Shown here: positions 1 to 5,884 of the stretch, in pieces
How the letters are laid out: each line of letters starts with the position of its first letter
How positions within the stretch are numbered: position 1 is the first letter of the stretch
Assembly: GCF_039794105.1 (NCBI RefSeq)
Contig: NZ_JBDIWA010000061.1
Span: 1-7,460 of the forward strand
Direction of reading: 5' to 3'
Length of the DNA stretch: 7,460 nucleotides
Source of the DNA: Kuenenia sp039794105
GTDB taxonomy: Bacteria; Planctomycetota; Brocadiia; Brocadiales; Brocadiaceae
Translations under genes and position numbers: made by a program
Notes under the pieces: model-generated
What the model saw: only the letters and a program-made list of their open reading frames with translations
Told to the model about the DNA's origin: nothing
Database searches by the model: none

Positions 1-60
1 ATGTGGTTTGGATTTGTTGTTCTCATTTTTACTTATAATTATATCGTCCATTTTCGCCAT
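1..60 (-). CDS. possible N-terminus of an unidentified protein, cut by the window edge
   Basis: Reading leftward from an ATG at 58-60, twenty codons stay open to the edge and encode a start beginning MAKMDDIIISKN, followed by a hydrophilic Asn/Lys-rich stretch. No signal peptide or membrane segment is visible in these residues. An appropriately placed TATAAT box (82-87) lies upstream on the same strand, but only a weak G-rich sequence precedes the ATG. I do not recognise the protein. An open frame of this length could arise by chance, so the call rests mainly on the promoter-like sequence and the plausible amino-acid composition. Confidence 0.3.
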   Translation of the reverse strand, partial: MAKMDDIIISKNENNKSKPH

Positions 61-81
61 TGCAACCCTGTTACCCTAATA

Positions 82-110
82 ATTATAAGCAAATTTGTGA
101 AAACTTGCAT
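82..110 (-). promoter_or_regulatory. possible sigma70-type promoter for the left-edge ORF
   Basis: On the minus strand a perfect TATAAT (82-87) is preceded, after 17 bp, by ATGCAA (105-110). The latter matches the TTGACA consensus at only three of six positions. It would start transcription near position 75, about 15 nt before the ATG at 58-60. The -10 is good and the -35 poor. AT-rich DNA produces such boxes by chance. Confidence 0.3.
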
Positions 111-172
111 TCTCGGACAGCCTGTTAAGAATTGACCCCGCCTTTTTCTTTGAAATGTTTTATTTTTTGTAA

Positions 173-200
173 TTGACAGGTGGAAATAATAAGCAATAAT
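173..200 (+). promoter_or_regulatory. possible orphan sigma70-type promoter
   Basis: A perfect TTGACA (173-178) is followed after 16 bp by AATAAT (195-200), five of six matches to the -10 consensus. Transcription would begin near 207 and run through the inverted repeat at 214-269 towards the 3' end of cooS. No open reading frame with a ribosome binding site follows, so it would make a structured untranslated RNA or be fortuitous. Confidence 0.25.
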
Positions 201-212
201 AAAGGATAATTA

Positions 213-277
213 GGGGACACTTCCTATATTTCTTGCTTGATCTTGTTGGAAAAATAAGGGAAGTGTCCCTATATTTC
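213..277. repeat. REP-like inverted repeat with duplicated tails
   Basis: GGGACACTTCC (214-224) and its exact complement GGAAGTGTCCC (259-269) form an 11-bp inverted repeat with 34 bases between. Each arm runs into the same tail, CCTATATTTC, at 223-232 and 268-277, so the unit combines an inverted repeat with a 10-bp direct repeat. GGGGACAC-type palindromes are typical of dispersed REP sequences mobilised by IS200-like (Y1, RAYT) transposases. That assignment is from memory of the family, and no transposase gene is present here. Confidence 0.55.
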
Positions 278-352
278 CCACTGCTTGGAATCTGGAATTT
301 ATTTTTCGTTTGTTCTGCCAATAGAAGGAGGGATTAAAAGTATAAAACGTTT

Positions 353-375
353 GGTTCAGGTTACAAACCTGAACC
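353..375. repeat. perfect 10-bp-stem hairpin
   Basis: GGTTCAGGTT (353-362) and AACCTGAACC (366-375) are exact complements separated by three bases. Read on the minus strand, the stem is followed by a T-rich but interrupted stretch (roughly 352 down to 335). It could therefore be a weak terminator about 130 nt past the cooS stop, or simply a dispersed palindromic repeat. No clean T-run is present, so I call it a repeat. Confidence 0.5.
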
Positions 376-401
376 CGCGAATGTAATTTTCAGTGTCGTT
401 A

Positions 402-427
402 CGTTCCCAAATATGAATTTGGAAACG
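402..427. repeat. imperfect 11-bp-stem hairpin downstream of cooS
   Basis: CGTTCCCAAAT (402-412) pairs with ATTTGGAAACG (417-427) around a four-base loop, with a single mismatch. CGTTCCCA...TGGGAACG palindromes are a frequent form of dispersed intergenic repeat in bacteria. Located about 80 nt beyond the cooS stop codon, it may protect the 3' end of the cooS transcript. Confidence 0.45.
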
Positions 428-506
428 AGTTGTGCTTCGTAGTTTAATAGATTACGCTGAATAGTTACAAGAAATTACTGATAAGGTACTGATGTGTTGA
501 AAATTA

Positions 507-2483
507 TCATATTCCCAATGCCCTTCTTTTCTTTTGAATATGATGTATCATCTTTTTTGCCGATTCAACAGGGTCGATTTCAATGATTAATGTGCTGCCG
601 GTGATACTTTCCAGTTTGTTGGTAAGCATATCAATTACATACGGCGAACCTCCAAGCTTTGGTGTTACGCCAATGTGTGTGGTAATTCCAAGCGCCATAA
701 CTCCCATATAAATAGCGGCCGCTTTTTCCACAACATGTTCGGCGGCGCTTGCAACAAGGGGGAGCTTATCGATGGATGTGTTCAGATAATCCGCAATGGC
801 TGAAGCCAATACAGCGCAGCGTGAATTATCCACGCATGAACCAAAGTGAAAGATAGGGGGAATGCTTACATTTAATCCCGAGGCTTTTCCTATTGTTTCC
901 AGAACACCCCGCAAAGAATCTCCTGCATATTTTTTCGCCTCTCCTGTAAGTAATCCGTGACGCGCGCATGCCGTTGCAGCGCAGCCTGTAGCAAGAACCA
1001 AAACGTTATTCTTTAAAAGCTCCTTTGCCATGGTAACAAAACTCATGTCTGTTTGAATCTTTGAGGACAAACAACCGGCAAGCACGGCAACGCCCTGAAT
1101 AGAACCGTCAACTATAAGATCTACAAGCGGCTTTAGCGGCTGGCGGGCATTTAATTTTTTCAGGACGTCAATCATTACCTCGGTAGAAAAACCACCCATT
1201 AATTTATGTCCTTTTGCTTTCGGCAGAAATACGCGGTCAGATAAACGGTCTTTATACGCTTTGATTGCCTCCTCTACAATTTGCCTTGCGGATTCATGGG
1301 CGTTTTCCGAAGTAAATTCAATATAGGTATCATTGTCCATCCGCAATTCAGGCATGGTAGTAATTAATCGGGTATGGAGCCCCTTTGTAATTGACGAAAG
1401 TGATGGATACACACACTGTACATCCACACATACGGCGTCTACCAGTCCTGTACCAACCACAAGTTCCTGCATAATTGTGCTACCAGCCATGGGTATGCCG
1501 AGCCTCATTAACACCTCCGTACCGGTGCAACAGGTTCCTACCACATTAATGCCTTTCGCTCCCGCCTCTTTTGCCATGTCCTCAAGTTTGTTTGCAAAAT
1601 GAACCACCATTTCAGAAAGTACAGGCACATGGCCATGTACAAGGATATTTACCTTGTCTTTATCGAGTGCGTCCATACCTATCGAGCTTTCTTTGGGTGT
1701 GGGTACTCCCAGCAAAATATCCTGTAATTGTGTTGAAATGTAGAGGGCCAATACATCAATTACCCCGTATTTTAAACACGACATGATAATGTGGTCTGTG
1801 CTGCTCATCATCCCTTGGGCGGTACTATGGATTCCCTGAACGATAGCCTCTGCTGCGCCTTTTTGAGGAACAATGCCTGCTTTTATTAGTTTATCAATAT
1901 TTCTTGGCGCAAGGGCAAGGGCGAAATGCATAGGTCCCTCTCCCTGCCCAACAAGGTCTTCCATCGCTTTTTGACCAACTTCCTTTGCAACATCAAGCAT
2001 TTGCATGCCGTCAGTATCTATGCCTAATTCTTTTGCCACGGCATAAAGTTTTGCCTCATCTTTAATTGGGAAATTTTCAGACCCTTTCGCTGCCGCGACA
2101 AACGCTTTTGCCATATGTATTGCATGTCCCAGGTGCGAGCTTGTGCCACGCAGCACCGTTTGAAGAAACATACCGGCAACCATATTATCAGCCGTTTTGC
2201 CGCAGGAACTCCTCTTTACCTTTGGGGCTGCAAGCCTTGTATGGAGAGGTAATTCTTCACTATCCAGCCGGCAGGGGCCAAGATTGCAGTTACGGCAACA
2301 GAGTCCATGACTTCCAAATCCACATCTGTCTTTCAACCCAAACAGGCTTGTATCGTAAGCCGCCTGTATATCCCAAACCGTTTCAATGCCCTGTTGTCGC
2401 AAGAAATCAACGGTCTCCTCAATTTGCTTATCAGCAAAGCCTTTTTTTCTTAATTCCTTTTCCTTTTTTAAAAAATGTTTCAT
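507..2483 (-). CDS. cooS: anaerobic Ni-Fe-S carbon monoxide dehydrogenase, catalytic subunit
   Basis: Homodimeric enzyme interconverting CO + H2O and CO2 + 2 electrons, cytoplasmic, either free-standing or part of acetyl-CoA synthase. Starting from ATG at 2483 gives 658 residues. I prefer it to a TTG nine codons upstream because AAAGGTGGA (2487-2495) stands directly before it. All cofactor ligands can be placed by spacing against Carboxydothermus CODH-II: D-cluster Cys54 and Cys62; B-cluster Cys63, Cys66, Cys71 and Cys94; C-cluster His285, Cys319, Cys357, Cys471, Cys501 and Cys550; catalytic Lys587; proton-relay histidines 117, 120 and 123. The C-terminus (EIDPVESAKK...KKRRALGI) is typical. 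The segment between the third and fourth B-cluster cysteines is about nine residues longer than in CODH-II. It is divergent from aroA, and no acs, cooF or cooC partner is visible. Family assignment is very secure. Whether it works in the acetyl-CoA pathway or in CO oxidation cannot be decided here. Confidence 0.96.
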   Translation of the reverse strand: MKHFLKKEKELRKKGFADKQIEETVDFLRQQGIETVWDIQAAYDTSLFGLKDRCGFGSHGLCCRNCNLGPCRLDSEELPLHTRLAAPKVKRSSCGKTADNMVAGMFLQTVLRGTSSHLGHAIHMAKAFVAAAKGSENFPIKDEAKLYAVAKELGIDTDGMQMLDVAKEVGQKAMEDLVGQGEGPMHFALALAPRNIDKLIKAGIVPQKGAAEAIVQGIHSTAQGMMSSTDHIIMSCLKYGVIDVLALYISTQLQDILLGVPTPKESSIGMDALDKDKVNILVHGHVPVLSEMVVHFANKLEDMAKEAGAKGINVVGTCCTGTEVLMRLGIPMAGSTIMQELVVGTGLVDAVCVDVQCVYPSLSSITKGLHTRLITTMPELRMDNDTYIEFTSENAHESARQIVEEAIKAYKDRLSDRVFLPKAKGHKLMGGFSTEVMIDVLKKLNARQPLKPLVDLIVDGSIQGVAVLAGCLSSKIQTDMSFVTMAKELLKNNVLVLATGCAATACARHGLLTGEAKKYAGDSLRGVLETIGKASGLNVSIPPIFHFGSCVDNSRCAVLASAIADYLNTSIDKLPLVASAAEHVVEKAAAIYMGVMALGITTHIGVTPKLGGSPYVIDMLTNKLESITGSTLIIEIDPVESAKKMIHHIQKKRRALGI

Positions 2484-2486
2484 TTG

Positions 2487-2495
2487 TCCACCTTT
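2487..2495 (-). promoter_or_regulatory. ribosome binding site that fixes the cooS start
   Basis: Minus-strand AAAGGTGGA ends three bases before the ATG at 2481-2483, so its GG core sits at a workable distance from the start. The alternative in-frame TTG at 2508-2510 has no comparable purine-rich sequence. This supports the shorter 658-residue protein. Confidence 0.75.
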
Positions 2496-2564
2496 ATTTT
2501 TCCCAATCAATAAAACAATATAAAGAAAGCTGTCGTACCTATTAGTATTTTAAAAATCAGCGGG

Positions 2565-2593
2565 ATTCTATCAAATCACAGAAACAAAGTCAA
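2565..2593 (-). promoter_or_regulatory. sigma70-type promoter of cooS
   Basis: On the minus strand TTGACT (2588-2593) and TAGAAT (2565-2570) each match consensus at five of six positions and are separated by exactly 17 bp. Transcription would begin near 2558, giving a 5' leader of about 75 nt. The nested palindrome at 2602-2704 begins 8 bp upstream of the -35 box. I see no clear CRP/CooA-type TGTGA-N6-TCACA site. Confidence 0.65.
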
Positions 2594-2601
2594 TTTTGGA
2601 G

Positions 2602-2704
2602 TAACACTTTAGTTTTTTGAAAAACTCAACAATGTACAATGTAGTGCGACGAGGTTCGTCGCACTACAAATGATTATTTCCAGTTTCAAATGACTAAAGT
2701 GTTA
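2602..2704. repeat. 103-bp nested palindrome, MITE-like, between the cooS and aroA promoters
   Basis: The outer arms 2602-2622 and 2684-2704 are complementary over 21 bp with two adjacent mismatches; the outermost 12 bp (TAACACTTTAGT against ACTAAAGTGTTA) are perfect. Exactly in the middle sits a second, perfect 13-bp inverted repeat (2640-2652 and 2656-2668, loop GGT). The two centres coincide within 1 bp, so this is a single nested structure with internal loops of 17 and 15 bases. The ends read TA-ACACTTTAGT...ACTAAAGTGT-TA, compatible with a TA target duplication of the IS630/Tc1-mariner kind, but TA would also appear if it were simply part of the arm. It has no coding capacity. A MITE, a REP-type element or a regulatory cruciform are the possibilities. 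Confidence 0.7.
2640..2668. repeat. perfect 13-bp-stem hairpin at the centre of the nested palindrome
   Basis: TGTAGTGCGACGA (2640-2652) and TCGTCGCACTACA (2656-2668) are exact complements around GGT. The stem is much more GC-rich than its surroundings, as in REP sequences, and no T-run follows on either strand, so it is not an ordinary intrinsic terminator. Confidence 0.65.
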
Positions 2705-2719
2705 TATTTTTTCAAATAT

Positions 2720-2746
2720 TTGACGTATGGATTATTTTCTTTTAAT
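2720..2746 (+). promoter_or_regulatory. weak candidate promoter for aroA-ribD
   Basis: TTGACG (2720-2725) and TTTAAT (2741-2746) each match consensus at five positions, but the spacing is only 15 bp, shorter than preferred. The leader would be about 100 nt. It lies just right of the palindrome at 2602-2704. Other AT-rich hexamers nearby (for example TATATT at 2762-2767) lack a matching -35. Confidence 0.25.
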
Positions 2747-2851
2747 TCGCTATATGTTTGCTATATTGAGTTTGTTTGCAGGCAATCAGATGTAAAATAA
2801 AAATATCTGTTATATCATGAACAACAAGTTTTAAACGGACGGGATGTCAGA

Positions 2852-4126
2852 ATGAATGTGATTGAGATTAAACCTATTACAGGAAGAATAAACACGGTAA
2901 TTCGGGTTCCAGGTTCAAAAAGCTATACAAACAGGGCATTAATTACAACGGCATTGGCCGACGGAATATCTGCAATAAATAATGCCCTTTTTAGCGATGA
3001 TACAAGTTATATGGCGTCATGTTTAAATTCTCTTGGGATTCCTGTGGAGGAGCGAAGAGACACGAACACATTTATTGTTAATGGCAAGGGGGGGTGTATT
3101 CCCGCAGAGAAGGCAAATCTGTTTGTTGGTAATGCCGGGACTGCCATGAGATTTCTTACCGCTCTGCTTACGTTAGGGTACGGGGTGTATGAAATTGGCG
3201 GTGTGGAACGAATGGGACAAAGACCTATACAGGATTTGCTGGAAGGTTTAAACCAACTTGGCGCTGAAGTAAAATCAAAATTTGACAATAGCTGCCCTCC
3301 GGTCATCATTAAAGGCAAGGGGTTAAAGGGAGGGAAGGCTATAGTGAATGGCGATTTAAGCAGTCAATATTTTAGCGCTTTATTAATGGTTTCTCCCTAT
3401 GCAGAGCATGATGTGACAATAGAAGTGAAGGGCGATCTGGCGTCAAAGCGTTATGTTGATATGACCATTGATTTAATGGGCAAGCATGGCGTAACTGTAG
3501 AAAATATCGGTTACAAAAGATTGTTGGTGAAAAGCGGACAGCGGTACAAAACAATTTCTTATGAGGTGGAAGGAGATGCTTCCGCAGCATCTTATTTTTT
3601 TGCTGTTGCGGCGATTACCGGTGGAAGAGTGCGGGTTGAAGGCGTAGGAAAAGATTCTTTGCAGGGCGACGTCCAATTTGCCGATGTTTTAAATAAAATG
3701 GGATGTCATGTGGATAGGGGGAAGGACTGGATAGAAGTCAGCGGCAGGGCATTGCATGGCATAGATATTGACATGGGGGATATGCCTGATGTGGCGCAAA
3801 CATTAGCGGCGGTTGCGGTTTATGTGAAAGGCAAAACAAGGGTGAGAAATGTCAAAAACATGAGAATTAAGGAAACGGATAGAATCGCCGCCGTAGCAAA
3901 AGAATTGCGGAAAATGGGGATATCTGTCACGGAATATGAAGATGGTTTTGAGATTGAACCTTCTATGCCGAAACCTGCGGAAATAGAAACCTATGATGAC
4001 CATCGCATGGCAATGAGTTTTGCTTTGATAGGATTAAAATCAGACGGGATATTTATTAAAAATCCGGAATGTGTCTCTAAAACATTTCCTGATTATTTCC
4101 AACTGATAGAAAAATTGCGGGAATAG
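2852..4126 (+). CDS. aroA: 3-phosphoshikimate 1-carboxyvinyltransferase (EPSP synthase)
   Basis: Joins phosphoenolpyruvate to shikimate-3-phosphate in the sixth step of chorismate synthesis, in the cytoplasm. It has 424 residues, the usual length, and family motifs from end to end: GSKSYTNRA (21-29) with the substrate Lys/Ser, VGNAGTAMR (92-100), R120...R124-P125, the SSQY phosphate-binding segment (170-173), catalytic Asp313 in MPDVAQ, RIKETDR (338-344) with Lys340/Glu341, DDHRMAMSF (382-390) and KTFPDY (410-415). Numbering stays close to the E. coli enzyme throughout. The residue after Arg100, proline in E. coli (Pro101), is phenylalanine here. The start has only a modest GGGA (2841-2844). 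A three-codon frame ATG-TCA-GAA-TGA (2844-2855) overlaps the start and is probably chance. ribD begins 2 bp after the stop, indicating an operon. Confidence 0.97.
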   Translation: MNVIEIKPITGRINTVIRVPGSKSYTNRALITTALADGISAINNALFSDDTSYMASCLNSLGIPVEERRDTNTFIVNGKGGCIPAEKANLFVGNAGTAMRFLTALLTLGYGVYEIGGVERMGQRPIQDLLEGLNQLGAEVKSKFDNSCPPVIIKGKGLKGGKAIVNGDLSSQYFSALLMVSPYAEHDVTIEVKGDLASKRYVDMTIDLMGKHGVTVENIGYKRLLVKSGQRYKTISYEVEGDASAASYFFAVAAITGGRVRVEGVGKDSLQGDVQFADVLNKMGCHVDRGKDWIEVSGRALHGIDIDMGDMPDVAQTLAAVAVYVKGKTRVRNVKNMRIKETDRIAAVAKELRKMGISVTEYEDGFEIEPSMPKPAEIETYDDHRMAMSFALIGLKSDGIFIKNPECVSKTFPDYFQLIEKLRE

Positions 4127-4128
4127 TT

Positions 4129-5232
4129 ATGCCGCTTATGAAAGAACATGACGAAGAATATATGGCGCTTGCATTGGAACTTGCAGAAAAAGGCAGGGGG
4201 ATGGTTGAACCTAATCCAATGGTCGGCGCTGTTATTGTAAAAAACAATGAAATCGTTGGGAAGGGGTACCATAAGAAATACGGCGGCGCTCATGCGGAAA
4301 TACACGCTATAAATGAAGGCGGAGTAAACTGCAAAGGCGCAACGCTATATGTAACCATGGAACCATGCGCTCATTATGGTAAAACCGCACCTTGTGTTGC
4401 CGCAATAATTTTGGCGGGAATTGCAAGGGTTGTAACTACATGCGTGGACCCTAATCCGGTTACATCCGGCAAAGGGGTGAAGCAATTACAGGCTGCGGGA
4501 ATAACAGTGCGCATGGGCGTCATGGAAGATCAAGCCAAAAAACTTAACGCCCCTTTTTTTAAATTAATTCAAAAGGGTATGCCTTATATAATCGTAAAGT
4601 GGGCGATGTCGATTGATGGCAAGATTGCCACCGTTACCGGCAATTCAAAATGGATTACGTCGGAAGAATCCCGCCGGTATGTTCATACATTGCGAAGTCA
4701 GGTTGATGGCGTTATGGTGGGAATTAACACCGTTTTGAAAGATGATCCACTATTGACATGCCGAATTAATGAGGGAAGAAATCCAAAAAGAATAATCGTT
4801 GATAGCAAGGCTTCGCTTCCCTTAACGTCAGCGCTTATCAGGACTGCCCAACAAAGTGAAATAATTATCGCGGTGTGTAAAAACGCACCCACCCAAAAAA
4901 TTGAGATATTACAGCAATCAGGATGCCGGGTTATAGAAACAAACGGCGATTACGACCATGTTGATTTAAAAGAACTCTTTTTAAAACTGGGGTCAATGCG
5001 GTTGACCAATATTATGGTGGAAGGTGGTAGTAAAATAATCACCTCATTAATAGAAAAACGTCTTGCGGATAAAATTATTGTATTTATCGCTCCCATCATA
5101 ATTGGAGGATGTGGGGATACCTCTCCGGTGTTGGGTAAGGGCGTTGAAAACGTTTGCGATGCGCTGAAAATAAGAGAAGTAAGGCACTATAGATTTTCAG
5201 ACGATATTGTAGTGGAGGGACTTTTAAATTAA
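4129..5232 (+). CDS. ribD: bifunctional riboflavin biosynthesis deaminase/reductase
   Basis: Carries out two successive riboflavin steps in the cytoplasm: deamination of the GTP-derived diaminopyrimidine and NADPH-dependent reduction of its ribosyl chain. It is a full two-domain protein of 367 residues. The deaminase half (about 1-145) has the zinc site HAE (His55, Glu57) and PC-x7-PC (Cys80 and Cys89, EPCAHYGKTAPC). The reductase half (about 152-367) has KWAMSIDGKIAT (157-168), NSKWITS (172-178), the VGINTVLKDDPLLTCR stretch (197-212) and VEGGSKI (297-303). The first ATG, 2 bp after aroA, has GGGA (4119-4122) six bases upstream inside aroA; a second ATG three codons on has no such site. Translation is probably coupled to aroA. 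ribE, ribBA and ribH are not adjacent, so the pathway genes are scattered. No FMN riboswitch was recognised. Confidence 0.96.
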   Translation: MPLMKEHDEEYMALALELAEKGRGMVEPNPMVGAVIVKNNEIVGKGYHKKYGGAHAEIHAINEGGVNCKGATLYVTMEPCAHYGKTAPCVAAIILAGIARVVTTCVDPNPVTSGKGVKQLQAAGITVRMGVMEDQAKKLNAPFFKLIQKGMPYIIVKWAMSIDGKIATVTGNSKWITSEESRRYVHTLRSQVDGVMVGINTVLKDDPLLTCRINEGRNPKRIIVDSKASLPLTSALIRTAQQSEIIIAVCKNAPTQKIEILQQSGCRVIETNGDYDHVDLKELFLKLGSMRLTNIMVEGGSKIITSLIEKRLADKIIVFIAPIIIGGCGDTSPVLGKGVENVCDALKIREVRHYRFSDDIVVEGLLN

Positions 5233-5333
5233 AGCAAATAGAAAATTGTATCACGTGCATTAAATTAAAAATACGGCTAAGTCTTCTTTCGGAATGAGTA
5301 GATGTAGATGGTATGTGGGATAACATAGCATGT

Positions 5334-5501
5334 TTACGCAGATTCTACTGCGCCATCTTCATCATCAAGAGATCTTTCAATTTCGAATTCAATTTCTTTT
5401 CTTGGCTCAAGTACTAACTTCTTATATCTCTCTTTGATAAATGATAAACGCTCAGTTTTCTTTGACTGGTTATCTGTGGAATGATTAGCCCCTAAAATCA
5501 T
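5334..5501 (-). CDS. 55-residue charged protein of unknown function
   Basis: Begins MILGANHSTDN and ends with an acidic tail LDDEDGAVESA. I do not recognise it. The N-terminal 15 residues are polar; residues 17-47 are a dense pattern of Lys/Arg/Glu with regularly spaced hydrophobic residues (FIKERYKKLVLEP, then KEIEFEIERSL), suggesting one amphipathic helix before Pro33 and another after it. There is no signal peptide or membrane segment, and no cysteine, so a soluble cytoplasmic protein, perhaps a binding partner, is likely. An in-frame TAA lies a short way upstream, so ATG 5499-5501 is the first start. GGGAG (5513-5517) precedes it at a rather long 11 nt. The main support is a perfect-hexamer promoter 70 bp upstream on the same strand (5571-5598). 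It is convergent with ribD and divergent from the stress protein gene. Confidence 0.65.
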   Translation of the reverse strand: MILGANHSTDNQSKKTERLSFIKERYKKLVLEPRKEIEFEIERSLDDEDGAVESA

Positions 5502-5570
5502 GTTATTACTTTCTCCCGCTTATAAAATAGGTCAAATCCTACAATCTGAAATAATTAAAAATCGATAAAA

Positions 5571-5598
5571 ATTATATACCCACAGCACATAATGTCAA
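5571..5598 (-). promoter_or_regulatory. perfect-hexamer sigma70 promoter of the 55-residue protein gene
   Basis: On the minus strand TTGACA (5593-5598) and TATAAT (5571-5576) are both exact consensus, separated by 16 bp. Transcription would start near 5564, giving a leader of about 62 nt. Such a match suggests strong or constitutive expression. Confidence 0.75.
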
Positions 5599-5721
5599 GC
5601 CCAAATTAATCACAAAAATAAGAAATAAAACACAATAAATGAACATGCCTTCCTGGGGAGATATTAGCGTTTAATGAGGGCTTGAAGAGTGTCTGAATTT
5701 CTTTGACATTCATTCGGATGC

Positions 5722-5758
5722 TAAAGATGGTAGTGGAAAATATATTTCACCATCTTTA
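5722..5758. repeat. palindrome upstream of the usp promoter
   Basis: TAAAGATGGT (5722-5731) and ACCATCTTTA (5749-5758) are perfect 10-bp complements. Inside them GAAA (5736-5739) can pair with TTTC (5745-5748), leaving a four-base bulge and a short AT loop. It ends 14 bp before the usp -35 box, a position suited to an activator or repressor site. It could equally be a repeat or part of a decayed element. No T-run follows, so it is not a good terminator. Confidence 0.5.
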
Positions 5759-5772
5759 AGTCATATTTTAAC

Positions 5773-5801
5773 TTGACAAAAATTTATCACAACGTAATAA
5801 T
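5773..5801 (+). promoter_or_regulatory. sigma70-type promoter of the universal stress protein gene
   Basis: TTGACA (5773-5778, exact) and AATAAT (5796-5801, five of six) are separated by 17 bp. Transcription would begin near 5808, giving a 5' leader of about 77 nt before the ATG at 5885. Confidence 0.65.
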
Positions 5802-5884
5802 CAGATTCCTTCTGTGCTTTGCAGAACGCCAAGAATGAAGTAATTGGTGGCAAATAATATAAATTTTTTTTATCAAGGTTACCT

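Larger units (their letters stand above)
61..506. other. non-coding stretch with palindromic repeats
   Basis: No convincing gene is present on either strand between the left-edge ORF and the end of cooS. The stretch holds a possible minus-strand promoter (82-110), a possible plus-strand promoter (173-200), an 11-bp inverted repeat with repeated tails (214-277), a perfect 10-bp-stem hairpin (353-375) and an 11-bp imperfect hairpin (402-427). The last two lie downstream of the cooS stop codon and could also act in ending or stabilising its transcript. Confidence 0.6.
5502..5884. other. divergent intergenic region between the small gene and usp
   Basis: This AT-rich stretch contains two outward-facing promoters: 5571-5598 for the small gene on the minus strand and 5773-5801 for usp on the plus strand. 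The palindrome at 5722-5758 lies between them. Short frames occur (for instance a 35-codon minus-strand frame starting MNVKEIQTLF near 5715), but none has a ribosome binding site and I do not call them genes. Confidence 0.6.

Noticed and set aside
1..135. Plus-strand frame of 44 codons starting at base 1
   Set aside because: Composition is AT-driven with no motif or ribosome binding site visible; the minus-strand frame at 1-60 has the better promoter context.
2066..2545. Plus-strand 159-codon frame opposite the 5' end of cooS
   Set aside because: It lies antisense to the cluster-binding region of a clearly real cooS gene, is rich in improbable residues (His, Gln, Pro, Tyr) and matches nothing I know.
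2640..2668. Central hairpin as an intrinsic terminator between cooS and aroA
   Set aside because: The genes diverge from this point, so no upstream transcript needs ending here, and no T-run follows the stem on either strand.
3007..3676. Minus-strand frames opposite aroA (and similar ones opposite ribD and usp)
   Set aside because: All lie antisense to well-supported full-length genes, lack ribosome binding sites and have unnatural composition.
5606..5713. Minus-strand 35-codon frame beginning MNVKEIQTLFKPSLN, which vaguely recalls the start of some IS4-type transposases
   Set aside because: No ribosome binding site, it degenerates quickly into hydrophobic AT-rich codons, and the resemblance is only an impression. 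Too weak to call a transposase remnant.
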